Positions 49,605-58,465 of a stretch of DNA of 64,000 nucleotides are shown piece after piece. Below the pieces are notes generated by a model, which was not told the origin of the DNA, did not search any database, and saw nothing but the letters and a program-made list of their open reading frames with translations. Every line of letters begins with the position of its first letter. The first letter of the stretch is position 1. The stretch is from Yersinia canariae (GTDB lineage: Bacteria > Pseudomonadota > Gammaproteobacteria > Enterobacterales > Enterobacteriaceae): NCBI RefSeq assembly GCF_009831415.1, contig NZ_CP043727.1, forward strand, positions 682,001 through 746,000, in the 5' to 3' direction. A program made the translations under genes and the position numbers.

Positions 49605-50513
49605 ATGTTTAAGCAACTTCAGGATATGGCGCTGTTCGCACGGGTTGCTGAATGCGGCAGCTTCACCCGGGCCGCCAAAATAGCGGGTTTGCCTAAATCG
49701 AGTGTCAGTCAGCGGATAAGCCAGTTAGAGAAAAATTTGGGAATTCGGTTACTCAACAGAACCACTCGGCAGTTGAATCTGACTTTTGCTGGTGAGCGCT
49801 ATCTGGTGCATTGTCAGGAGATGTTGCAAGCTGCCGAACGCGCGGACTTGGCGCTGCAACGCCTGAAGGACAACCCGAGCGGCCGTTTGCGCATTTCGAC
49901 ACCGGCTGGGCTGGGCGCAACATTATTAGCGCAGTTAACGACAGATTTTCAGCGACAATACCCCGATGTTCTGCTGGAGGTTTTAGTGTCGGATACTATG
50001 GTGGATTTGGTCGAGGAGGGCTTTGATGTGGCGCTGCGCACCGGCAAACCGCAGGATTCGTCATTGATTGGCCGACGGTTGGGATATGCGCCGCGCTATC
50101 TATTGGCTTCCCCTGCTTATTTGGCACAGCACCCGCCATTGCTGCATCCACGCCAACTGGATACTCATCGCTGCATTGCCCACCGTGCCTGGCAGGCACT
50201 GATTTTACGCCGTGAAGATGAATTCTATCGTTGGCAGGTTCCCGCGCTGCATGTTACTGATAATCTGTTATATGCCCGAGAGTGTGCGCTGAGTGGCGCA
50301 GGCGTTACATTGCTGCCCGCATTCTTAAGTCGTGAGGTGGTGGCAAGCCGCCAGTTGATTGAAGTATTGCCACAATGGCAAGCCGAGGGGAATGAGCTGT
50401 ATTTGGTCTATCCGAGCCGCAAGCTGAACTCTCCGGCACTCAGTTGCTTTATTGATGTGGTGATTGGGCACCCGGTATTTGAAGATTATGTCCAGGGGCT
50501 GGAAATGCCCTGA
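49605..50513 (+). CDS. LysR-type transcriptional regulator
   Basis: 302-residue regulator with the N-terminal helix-turn-helix MALFARVAECGSFTRAAKIA, then LPKSSVSQRISQLEKNLG, and a LysR substrate-binding domain of the CrgA-like type (from about residue 88). Divergent neighbour of the MDR oxidoreductase at 48496-49497 and its probable activator. It shares the general architecture of the LysR at 28282-29202 but is not a close duplicate. Followed by the ettA terminator on the other strand. Confidence 0.9.
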   Translation: MFKQLQDMALFARVAECGSFTRAAKIAGLPKSSVSQRISQLEKNLGIRLLNRTTRQLNLTFAGERYLVHCQEMLQAAERADLALQRLKDNPSGRLRISTPAGLGATLLAQLTTDFQRQYPDVLLEVLVSDTMVDLVEEGFDVALRTGKPQDSSLIGRRLGYAPRYLLASPAYLAQHPPLLHPRQLDTHRCIAHRAWQALILRREDEFYRWQVPALHVTDNLLYARECALSGAGVTLLPAFLSREVVASRQLIEVLPQWQAEGNELYLVYPSRKLNSPALSCFIDVVIGHPVFEDYVQGLEMP

Positions 50514-50534
50514 ATGACGCGCCGGTTTAGGATT

Positions 50535-50557
50535 AAAAAGGCCTGCAATTGCAGGCC
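50535..50557 (-). terminator. Rho-independent terminator of ettA
   Basis: Perfect palindrome GGCCTGCAATTGCAGGCC (50540-50557) with five T on the minus-strand 3' side, 25 bases after the ettA stop. Confidence 0.85.
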
Positions 50558-50581
50558 CTTAGTCTAGATAAAACGCAAAAA

Positions 50582-52249
50582 CTACTTGGTCATTTTTTTA
50601 TACTTGATACGGTGCGGTTCCAGTGCTTCGGCACCCAGAGTGCGTTTCTTCCACTCTTCGTATTCAGTAAAGTTACCTTCGAAGAATTCCACTTTACCTT
50701 CATCTTGATAATCAATGATATGGGTGGCAATTCGGTCAAGGAACCAACGGTCATGGGAAATAACCATGGCACAACCAGGGAATTCCAGTAAGGCGTTTTC
50801 CAGCGCGCGCAAGGTTTCGATGTCTAAGTCGTTGGTCGGTTCATCGAGCAGTAACATGTTACCGCCCACCTGTAGCAACTTGGCCAGATGAATACGGCCG
50901 CGCTCACCACCGGACAACTCACCGACGCGTTTACCCTGATCAATACCTTTAAAGTTAAAGCGGCCAACATAGGCGCGGCTTGGAATCTCAAAGTTACCGA
51001 TCTTCATGATGTCTTGGCCGCCAGAGACTTCTTCCCAAACGGTTTTACTGTTGTCCATGTTGTCGCGGAACTGATCAACCGATGCCAATAGCACGGTATC
51101 ACCCAGTGAAATCGTACCGGAATCCGGCTGCTCTTGGCCTGATAACATGCGGAACAGTGTTGATTTACCTGCGCCGTTCGGCCCGATAATCCCGACAATT
51201 GCACCTTTAGGCAGTGAGAAAGTTAAATCATCAATCAGAACGCGATCGCCATAAGACTTGCTCAGATGCTCAACTTCCAGCACTTTGTCACCTAAACGTG
51301 GGCCAGGTGGAATGAACAACTCACTGGTTTCATTACGTTTTTGGTATTCAACGCTGTTAAGCTCTTCAAAGCGAGCCAGACGTGCTTTACCTTTCGCCTG
51401 ACGGCCTTTAGGATTCTGACGAACCCATTCCAGCTCTTTCTCAATAGATTTACGACGAGCGGCTTCAGAAGAGGCTTCCAGCGCCAGGCGCGCATCTTTC
51501 TGCTCCAGCCATGAGGAGTAATTGCCTTCCCATGGAATGCCTTCGCCACGGTCGAGTTCCAGAATCCAGCCTGCGACGTTATCGAGGAAGTAACGGTCAT
51601 GGGTGATGGCGACCACAGTGCCTTCGTAATCATGTAGGAAGCGCTCCAGCCAAGCCACGGATTCAGCATCCAAGTGGTTGGTCGGCTCATCCAGCAGCAG
51701 CATATCTGGTTTTTCCAGCAGCAGGCGGCAAATGGCGACACGGCGGCGTTCACCACCGGACAAATTGGCAATTTTTGCATCCCAAGGCGGCAGGCGCAAA
51801 GCATCAGCCGCGCGTTCTAACTGGTTATCCAGATTATGGCCGTCATGGGATTGAATAATCGCTTCCAGCTCACCTTGCTCTTTCGCCAACTTATCGAAAT
51901 CAGCATCAGGATCGGCATACAGCGCATAAACCTCATCCAAACGAGTCAGAGCGCGCTTAACTTCGCCGACGGCTTCTTCAACCGACTCGCGCACCGTTTG
52001 TTCAAGATTCAGTTTAGGTTCCTGTGGCAGATAGCCGATTTTGATACCAGGTTGCGGGCGAGCTTCGCCTTCAATGTCAGTATCAATGCCAGCCATAATG
52101 CGCAGCAGAGTAGATTTACCGGAGCCGTTAAGACCCAGCACGCCAATTTTGGCCCCAGGGAAAAAACTCAGGGAGATGTTTTTCAGAATATGTCGTTTCG
52201 GCGGAACTACTTTGCCGACACGATGCATAGAATAGACGTATTGAGCCAC
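50582..52249 (-). CDS. ettA: Energy-dependent translational throttle protein EttA (ABC-F)
   Basis: Soluble ABC-F ATPase that binds the ribosomal E site and gates the first elongation steps according to ADP/ATP ratio. The 555 residues equal E. coli EttA. Two nucleotide-binding domains are visible: Walker A GLNGSGKST and GPNGAGKST, and signature motifs LSGGERRRVAICRLL and LSGGERGRIHLAKLL. Both Walker B motifs LLLDEPTNHLD and LLLDEPTNDLD are intact, joined by the charged P-site tRNA interaction linker. No membrane domain. Confidence 0.96.
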   Translation of the reverse strand: MAQYVYSMHRVGKVVPPKRHILKNISLSFFPGAKIGVLGLNGSGKSTLLRIMAGIDTDIEGEARPQPGIKIGYLPQEPKLNLEQTVRESVEEAVGEVKRALTRLDEVYALYADPDADFDKLAKEQGELEAIIQSHDGHNLDNQLERAADALRLPPWDAKIANLSGGERRRVAICRLLLEKPDMLLLDEPTNHLDAESVAWLERFLHDYEGTVVAITHDRYFLDNVAGWILELDRGEGIPWEGNYSSWLEQKDARLALEASSEAARRKSIEKELEWVRQNPKGRQAKGKARLARFEELNSVEYQKRNETSELFIPPGPRLGDKVLEVEHLSKSYGDRVLIDDLTFSLPKGAIVGIIGPNGAGKSTLFRMLSGQEQPDSGTISLGDTVLLASVDQFRDNMDNSKTVWEEVSGGQDIMKIGNFEIPSRAYVGRFNFKGIDQGKRVGELSGGERGRIHLAKLLQVGGNMLLLDEPTNDLDIETLRALENALLEFPGCAMVISHDRWFLDRIATHIIDYQDEGKVEFFEGNFTEYEEWKKRTLGAEALEPHRIKYKKMTK

Positions 52250-52314
52250 GTTGCCTCAGCCTCTCTAGATCAGTTTTTATAGGATGTACTGGTGCGGAGT
52301 GTAGCCCGTTTTAC

Positions 52315-52441
52315 TATACCCGTCATCTTTCAAGTCGCAGGTGCGTTGGCCGCTCTCTCGCACCCGAATCACTGATTGATATAAGCTCATCGGGCTGCGC
52401 TCGTTTGCCGCCTTCCTGCCTCTTGAAATCTATGGGGTATA
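52315..52441. repeat. Complete ERIC-type repeat
   Basis: 127 bp, the ERIC length, bounded by TATACC and GGTATA and palindromic overall (TTTCAAGTCGCAGG ... CCTGCCTCTTGAAA). First of two tandem copies in the ettA-yfiB gap. Confidence 0.85.
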
Positions 52442-52451
52442 GGATAGGGGG

Positions 52452-52541
52452 CTTTCAAGTCGCAGGTGCGTTGGCCGCTCTCTCGCACCCGAATTACTGA
52501 TTGATATAAGCTCATCGGGCTGCGCTCGTTTGCCGCCTTTC
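52452..52541. repeat. Truncated second ERIC-type copy abutting yfiB
   Basis: About 90 bp nearly identical to the first copy from CTTTCAAGTCGCAGG to TTTGCCGCCTT, cut off exactly at the yfiB stop codon. The right terminal part is missing. Confidence 0.8.
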
Positions 52542-53050
52542 TAAGGTGCGGTGACTATCATTGCCACGCGGCGGTTTTCTGCCCGGCCTTTGGAGGTGCC
52601 GTTATCCGCCACCGGCTCTAGCGTACCGCGACCGCGCACATCAATATTGGCACGTGGAATACCGATTCCTGCCAGAGCATCGGCAACAGCGGAAGCCCGT
52701 TGGAAAGATAATTGCTGATTGTAACCCTCTTCACCCATGGCGTCGGTATGCCCATCAACCCGCAGATGATTAATGCCCACATTGTGCAAGGCGCGGCCAA
52801 TGTTTTGTACAGTCTGAACACCGGAGGCATTTAATTTCCTGACATCACTGTTGAATAACACTTTATTGGCCAGGCCAAACTCCCATCCATTGTCAGTTAA
52901 TTTAAATCCTTGCTCCTGAAGCGCTGCAATTTGTTCTGGCGTCAGCCCTTGGTGCGGTTTGGCCTGACAGCCCACTAATACCAATAAACAAAGAGCAAAA
53001 AAGCTGATCCAAAGAGGATTTTTCTGGTGATTGTTTTTTAAACCCAGCAT
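52541..53050 (-). CDS. yfiB: OmpA-family outer-membrane lipoprotein YfiB
   Basis: Third component of the YfiRNB signalling system; at the outer membrane it captures YfiR and so relieves YfiN. The 169 residues begin with a lipoprotein signal peptide, lipobox LVGC with lipidated Cys28 followed by Gln (outer-membrane sorting). An OmpA-like peptidoglycan-binding domain follows (about 60-165), with VDGHTDAMGEEGYNQQLS and GRAENRRVAM. Five bp after yfiN in the same operon. The stop codon coincides with the end of a truncated ERIC element. Confidence 0.9.
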   Translation of the reverse strand: MLGLKNNHQKNPLWISFFALCLLVLVGCQAKPHQGLTPEQIAALQEQGFKLTDNGWEFGLANKVLFNSDVRKLNASGVQTVQNIGRALHNVGINHLRVDGHTDAMGEEGYNQQLSFQRASAVADALAGIGIPRANIDVRGRGTLEPVADNGTSKGRAENRRVAMIVTAP

Positions 53051-53055
53051 GTCAT

Positions 53056-54357
53056 CTACCCTAAATTTTCTGTGTGTGTATTTTCTGAAATAAAGCCCGA
53101 CTGATGAACAACACCCCGCTCACAGGGCCGGAAACCTTTCTTTGCCTGATACATCGCTTCATCTGCTCGTTGTAATAAATCATCCGGCGTTTGTGCGTGA
53201 TCAGGATAAATAGCAACGCCAATACTGAGTGAGGTGACTATCTCTCGGCCATCAGGCAGCATTATGGGTTGCGTCATACTTTCTATAATATTGTCTGCAA
53301 TAGTCAGCACATCATTAGTGTCATGAATGGGTGCCAGTAATACCGCGAACTCATCTCCCCCTAAACGAGCAACTAGATCAGTTGCCCGCAAAAGTGCGCG
53401 GATGCGATCAGCAATGGTTGTCAGCACCATGTCGCCCGCGGCATGGCCATAATTATCATTAATTTCTTTAAAACGGTCGCCATCGAGGAATAAAACTGCG
53501 GCATGTTCGTTGGTTTTGCAATCATTGAGTGTCCGACTTAAACGCCCTTCGAAGAAGGCGCGGTTCGCCAGCCCGGTCAGGCTGTCGTGGGCCGCTCGGT
53601 GTGCGAGTGAGTCATTTTCTTTCGTGAGGTGTTCCTGCCATACTTCAAGCTCTTCCAGTAAGTCATTGAAATCACGACTTAACTCATTCAGTTCTGCAAT
53701 TTGTGCTGATGGGACACGCTGGCCAAAACTGCGATTGCGGCTGACATTATGGGCGACTTCCGTAATTCGATTCAGTGAACCCATAATGCCCAGAAGCATG
53801 CGGCGTGATAGGAATAACGCCACCGCGGTACTCAGAATCAGACACACAAAGAGGCCCGTTAATCCTTGCAACAGAAAACGCAGCAAGCCACCGCCATGGC
53901 CGACAATAACGACTTTGCCGACTTCATTACCCGAATGGATGATGGGCAACACGACAGGTTCAGGTAATGCCCAGCGCGCGAGGCCTTGCTCCATCTGGTG
54001 GATTGGGCCGTCGTTGGGCAGAGTCCATTGAGCGACGACACGGCCATTAACATCCATAATCTTTGCTTCAGCGACTTCTTCATTGGCGGCAATCATTGAA
54101 AGCGCTTCGTTCGCAACAACAGTGTCACCAAAAACAACAGCGGCTTCAGTGGTATAGCTAATCGAGCGGGCGATCAAATGCAGGTTATGGTCTGCGTAAA
54201 CTCGTAATGCAAATAGGGCAACTAAGGTTAGGAAAATACCGGCTGTTGCCACTGATACCAGTGCCACAGTTAAATGTATTTTGCCCAATACGCGGCCAAG
54301 CGTGGGGAGTTTTGCCGTTTTTATCTGGCCAGCAGATTTATTTTTTATTGAACTCAT
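53056..54357 (-). CDS. dgcN: Diguanylate cyclase YfiN (DgcN/TpbB)
   Basis: Inner-membrane c-di-GMP synthase, held inactive by periplasmic YfiR. The 433 residues show membrane segment 1 (about 28-52), a periplasmic CHASE8-like sensor (55-160), membrane segment 2 (165-187), a HAMP linker (188-240) and a GGDEF domain with GGDEF at 333-337. The I-site RATD is at 324-327, at the standard five-residue distance. The start overlaps the yfiR stop by 4 bp (ATGA), so translation is coupled. Expected outcome of activation is exopolysaccharide production and reduced motility. Confidence 0.92.
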   Translation of the reverse strand: MSSIKNKSAGQIKTAKLPTLGRVLGKIHLTVALVSVATAGIFLTLVALFALRVYADHNLHLIARSISYTTEAAVVFGDTVVANEALSMIAANEEVAEAKIMDVNGRVVAQWTLPNDGPIHQMEQGLARWALPEPVVLPIIHSGNEVGKVVIVGHGGGLLRFLLQGLTGLFVCLILSTAVALFLSRRMLLGIMGSLNRITEVAHNVSRNRSFGQRVPSAQIAELNELSRDFNDLLEELEVWQEHLTKENDSLAHRAAHDSLTGLANRAFFEGRLSRTLNDCKTNEHAAVLFLDGDRFKEINDNYGHAAGDMVLTTIADRIRALLRATDLVARLGGDEFAVLLAPIHDTNDVLTIADNIIESMTQPIMLPDGREIVTSLSIGVAIYPDHAQTPDDLLQRADEAMYQAKKGFRPCERGVVHQSGFISENTHTENLG

Positions 54358-54986
54358 AACGCGTCAGCCTTTTTACGGGCAAGTTGCAACACATTGGGAT
54401 GAACCCGGACCCCGGCGCGTGCTAATGCATCCATATTGACTTTGAAAGAGGCTTGCTTATCTTCCAGCAGCAGACAAAACGCACTCCCCAAGCTGCATTC
54501 GTCATAATTTTCGCTAATGGTGAGAACCGGATACCCAGAGAGTTGAACCGTCAGCTCTTGCCGTTGTTGCTCTTCTATACTGCCCAGATAAGCCACGTCA
54601 CAGTTACTTGCAAGCGAAGCATTGGGCAATGAATAACGCTGCGTTTTAATCGGATGTGCGGTTTGCATTAATGCCGGGTTAAAGAGTTCTTCTGCATAGT
54701 TTGTCGGGGCAATAACACATAAACGGATCACCGGCGGTGGGACAGGCCAACGCGAATAACTGATAATCCCCAGCACCATTTTTGTCGCAGCGTCGCTACG
54801 TTCATGAATAAGTTCTTCACTTAAGTTATTTGCCGCCATTGAGGGCAATGATGCGAATAAAATCAAGAGAAGCGATAATGTGAGGGCATAAGTCCGCAGC
54901 CAGATACGCCGTGACGTAATTGGTTTGGGCAGATAATGATATTTTCCATCGCTGACGCCGTTGATTGCGCAAGGTGCAGTGTTCAT
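54354..54986 (-). CDS. yfiR: Periplasmic YfiN inhibitor YfiR
   Basis: Periplasmic repressor of the diguanylate cyclase YfiN; the DUF4154/YfiR family. Started at the ATG at 54986 (AGGAAG in front) it has 210 residues; the earlier Met at 55010 has no ribosome-binding site. After an unusually long basic N-terminus comes a hydrophobic signal segment (YALTLSLLLILFASLPSMA-A) and then the YfiR domain. Cysteines in VIRLCVIAP, LASNCDVAY, NYDECSLG and SAFCLLLED could form the family's disulfides that sense periplasmic redox. First gene of yfiR-yfiN-yfiB. Confidence 0.88.
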   Translation of the reverse strand: MNTAPCAINGVSDGKYHYLPKPITSRRIWLRTYALTLSLLLILFASLPSMAANNLSEELIHERSDAATKMVLGIISYSRWPVPPPVIRLCVIAPTNYAEELFNPALMQTAHPIKTQRYSLPNASLASNCDVAYLGSIEEQQRQELTVQLSGYPVLTISENYDECSLGSAFCLLLEDKQASFKVNMDALARAGVRVHPNVLQLARKKADAL

Positions 54987-55135
54987 TTTTGCGCTTCCTG
55001 ATGGCGGCATAACTCACATGTTGATGGCAGCAGTCGAATAATAAATCGCCGCTTACCTATTATAAGAATTAATTGGCGCATTAACAGTCGTGGTATCGGC
55101 AATATGAGATTTATCTTAAATTATCTTTGCGATGC

Positions 55136-55166
55136 ATAAAAAAAGCCCGGCGGAGTCGCCGGGCTT
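55136..55166 (-). terminator. Rho-independent terminator of the P-type ATPase gene
   Basis: AAGCCCGGCG/CGCCGGGCTT, 10-bp stem with GAGT loop; on the minus strand it is followed by seven T. 21 bp beyond the ATPase stop. Confidence 0.92.
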
Positions 55167-55187
55167 GAGTCGTAGTGATTGGCAATA

Positions 55188-57908
55188 TCAGACGGGATTC
55201 GATGTGCGTTTGAAACGACCGATAACCCATTTTTCCACTTCTACAATCAAGAAGATGGCGATAGAAACCAACAGTGTTACGCCCCAGTAATAAGCTGGTA
55301 ATGGCTCAGTACCGAAAGCGGTATTCATAAATGGCAGATAGATGATGGCCAACTGCAACAGAATCAGCACACCTGAAACTAACCACAGGCCTTTGTTCAC
55401 AAAGACTTCTTTGTTCAGTGGGAATCTGTCCATAACCCGGCAGTTAAACATATAAATCCACTGCGCGGTCACCAACGTTTGCATCAACACAGTACGGATA
55501 AATTCAGTGCTGTAGCCGCGCGGTTCCATATAGGCTTCGAGGGCAAAGGCACTGCATGCAATCAAAGTACCGACGAATGCGATACGCCAAATGGCATGGC
55601 CGTCTAACACATGTTTTGATGGGTCGCGCGGGTTGCGGCGCATGATGCCTCTTTCTGCCGGTTCAAATGCCAAACCGAAAGAAAGCGTGGTGGAGGTTGC
55701 CATGTTTATCCAGAGGATTTGCAGTGGCGTCAGTGGAATTACGGCCCCTACCAAGATAGCAAAGATGATTAACAGCCCTTGCGCTAGGTTAGTCGGCAAC
55801 ACAAACAGAATAGTTTTCTTCAGGTTATCGTAGACACGGCGGCCTTCTTCAACCGCACTGGCAATAGTGGCGAAGTTGTCATCTGACAGCACCATATCGG
55901 CAGCTTCTTTCGTCACCTCAGTGCCCTTGATGCCCATGGCGATGCCGACATCTGCCTGTTTCAGCGCTGGCGCATCGTTAACGCCATCACCGGTCATCCC
56001 GACGATTTCACCTTTCTCTTGTAATGCTTTTACCAGACGCAGTTTATGTTCCGGGCTGGTACGGGCAAAAATATCATAACGAACGGCGGCTTCTGCCAGT
56101 TCTTTATCATCCATATGCTCCAACTGGCCACCAGTAATGGAATCTTTCCCATTACCTATTCCCAGCATCGCGCCAATGGCCATTGCAGTTTCCTGATGGT
56201 CGCCGGTGATCATCTTCACGCGAATTCCCGCCTGCTGGCAGGTGGCAATAGCATCGATAGCTTCAGGACGTGGTGGGTCCATCATGCCGGCGATACCGAC
56301 AAACACCATACCTTGCTGGATATCGCTGTGTTCTAACTCGCTGACAGCCTGTTCAATTGGGCGATAAGCTGCCGCCAGCATGCGCAGGCCCTGCTTGGTG
56401 TAGCGCGTCATCTCGGCATCCCAGTAATCACGGCGGAAAGGAATAACTCCCTTATCCGTCAGTTCTTGCTGGCAGAAAGTGAACAGCACATCTGGCGCAC
56501 CGGTCAGGAAAATACAGTTCTCAGCCCCAACTTGATGGCTGGTGGCCATATATTTGTAGGCAGAATCAAAAGGAATTTTACCGTGCTGTGTGACTTGGTC
56601 GAGCTCAATACCTGATTTGGCTGCCAGGACTTTTAATGCGCCCTCGGTTGGGCCGCCAACAATAGTCCAATGACCTTGATCATTCTTTTGAATCTGGCTG
56701 TCATTACATAAATTCACCGCAGTGATGAATGTTTTTAACGGCCCTTCAAGAGAAGCTTGTTGGTCACTGCCTTCTGGGTAGATATGACCCACTGGCTCGT
56801 AGCTTTCACCGGTTACCCGGTAGCAATTGTCGGCCAGAATCACCGCTTTGACAGTCATTTCGTTCATCGTCAATGTCCCGGTTTTATCGGAACAGACGAC
56901 GGTCATGGCACCTAAGGTTTCGACTGTTGGCAACTTACGAATAATCGCGCGGTTGCGCGCCATCGCTTGCACACCCAAGGAGAGAATAATTGAAATAATG
57001 GCCGGTAAGCCCTCAGGAACAGAGGCTACCGCCAAACTAATCAAGGCCAACAGCAGTTCATTGACTGGCAAGTCGCGCAGGATAAAGGCGAAGACGAACA
57101 AGAAGGCCATCATCACCAGAATCAGGATGAAAATCGCTTTGCCTAAGCGGTCCATCTGTTGCAGCAGAGGGGTACGTGTTGCTTCAACGGCTGACATCAT
57201 CTGGTTGATATGACCCAGTTCAGTATCACCGCCACTGGCAATCACAACACCTTTCGCCGTACCGGCACTGATAGTCGTGCCCGAGAACAACAGGTTTTTA
57301 CGATCACCAATCACTGATTCGCTTGCAATAACTTCAATCTGCTTTTCAACGACGGTTGATTCGCCGGTCAGGATAGCTTCTTCAATCTGGAGGTTATGGG
57401 CTTCGAGTAACCGCAGGTCCGCTGGGATTTTATCTCCCGGTTTTAATGTAACGATATCACCCGGCACCAAATCCTGTGCATCAATGGTTTTTGCATTTCC
57501 ATCACGGATAACAACCGCTTTGCTGGAAAGCATATTTTGAATGCTTTTCAGCGATCTCTCTGCCTTATTTTCCTGAACATAACCAATTAAGGCATTAATA
57601 ACGGCCACACAAAGAATGATAATGGTGTCGACAGAATGGCCCATCAGGCCTTTGACCAACGCCGCGGCTAATAGAATGTAAATCAGGACGTCATTAAAAT
57701 GGGCAAGAAATTGCAGTAGTGGGTGCTTACTTTTTTTGGCCGGTAGCGCATTGGGGCCATATTGTTTAAGACGTTCTTCGGCTTCTTGTTGGCTTAACCC
57801 TTCTTCGCGGCTATGTAGCTGCTGCAAAGATTCTTCCACGGTAAGTTGATACCAAGCTTTACCTTCTGGCGGCGGCGAGGCAGTTTTATGATTTGATGAG
57901 TTTTGCAT
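55188..57908 (-). CDS. P-type cation-transporting ATPase (P2/SERCA-like)
   Basis: ATP-driven cation pump of the inner membrane, 906 residues. Domains in order: cation ATPase N-terminal domain (about 18-85), two membrane helices, actuator domain with TGES at 181-184, helices with the ion-binding motif VPEGLP at 297-302, and phosphorylation site DKTGT with Asp341. Then come the nucleotide-binding domain, the hinge TGDGVNDAPALKQADVG, and a C-terminal membrane domain with about six helices. PEGL in helix 4 as in Ca2+ and Na+/K+ pumps suggests Ca2+, Mg2+ or monovalent cations rather than heavy metals; no metal-binding N-terminal domain is present. Monocistronic, with a long 557-bp upstream region. 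Confidence 0.9.
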   Translation of the reverse strand: MQNSSNHKTASPPPEGKAWYQLTVEESLQQLHSREEGLSQQEAEERLKQYGPNALPAKKSKHPLLQFLAHFNDVLIYILLAAALVKGLMGHSVDTIIILCVAVINALIGYVQENKAERSLKSIQNMLSSKAVVIRDGNAKTIDAQDLVPGDIVTLKPGDKIPADLRLLEAHNLQIEEAILTGESTVVEKQIEVIASESVIGDRKNLLFSGTTISAGTAKGVVIASGGDTELGHINQMMSAVEATRTPLLQQMDRLGKAIFILILVMMAFLFVFAFILRDLPVNELLLALISLAVASVPEGLPAIISIILSLGVQAMARNRAIIRKLPTVETLGAMTVVCSDKTGTLTMNEMTVKAVILADNCYRVTGESYEPVGHIYPEGSDQQASLEGPLKTFITAVNLCNDSQIQKNDQGHWTIVGGPTEGALKVLAAKSGIELDQVTQHGKIPFDSAYKYMATSHQVGAENCIFLTGAPDVLFTFCQQELTDKGVIPFRRDYWDAEMTRYTKQGLRMLAAAYRPIEQAVSELEHSDIQQGMVFVGIAGMMDPPRPEAIDAIATCQQAGIRVKMITGDHQETAMAIGAMLGIGNGKDSITGGQLEHMDDKELAEAAVRYDIFARTSPEHKLRLVKALQEKGEIVGMTGDGVNDAPALKQADVGIAMGIKGTEVTKEAADMVLSDDNFATIASAVEEGRRVYDNLKKTILFVLPTNLAQGLLIIFAILVGAVIPLTPLQILWINMATSTTLSFGLAFEPAERGIMRRNPRDPSKHVLDGHAIWRIAFVGTLIACSAFALEAYMEPRGYSTEFIRTVLMQTLVTAQWIYMFNCRVMDRFPLNKEVFVNKGLWLVSGVLILLQLAIIYLPFMNTAFGTEPLPAYYWGVTLLVSIAIFLIVEVEKWVIGRFKRTSNPV

Positions 57909-58465
57909 TGAAAGAACCTTCTTAAGAATTAAAAATCTGAAATCTATCTATCCGTTTTTTATCTCATTACCGTTAAGGCTAACGGCGTAGGGTAGTGAAT
58001 ACTCTTCCGTGAAAATATTCTGTTCCTTAATTATTTGATTTTTATTAAAAGACGAAAAAATGATTGTGAATGATATATTTACAACAGCAAAGTGATATTA
58101 AGCAAGGATAGTAGATTTTTATCAAAATAGTGTCTTGATCTGAGATAATAAAGTCAAAATATTTGGTCGCGAATTGTCACTAACTCAGTGAATAATAAGT
58201 CATTACCTAGTAAATTATTCTAGACTCGCCTTCCTGCACCTCGAATTGTTTAGGGTATATTTTCCAATGCTCTGAATATCATCAGCTGTTTGAGCTATCA
58301 TCCGAACAGATTAATTATCCATGCCTATTCATGCGTGTAATCGCTGGCTATCGGGTGAAACTCTTAGTTAGTATGTTCTGCTGCCGGAACTAATTAGCCA
58401 TCTGCTAATCAGAAGTTGCGGCAAGTGAAATGCAGTAGCCAACAACCAGTGAGGAAACAGTAAGT
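57909..58465. other. Long intergenic region between divergent ATPase and slt genes
   Basis: No gene. Holds a small perfect hairpin CCGTTA-AGGC-TAACGG at 57970-57985 in the presumed ATPase leader, and an ERIC fragment at 58226-58259. AT-rich stretch 58020-58220. Both divergent promoters must be here; none is strong enough to mark. Confidence 0.5.
58226..58259. repeat. Terminal fragment of an ERIC-type repeat
   Basis: CGCCTTCCTGCACCTCGAAT followed by TGTTTAGGGTATA matches the right end of the 127-bp element, without the rest. Confidence 0.6.
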
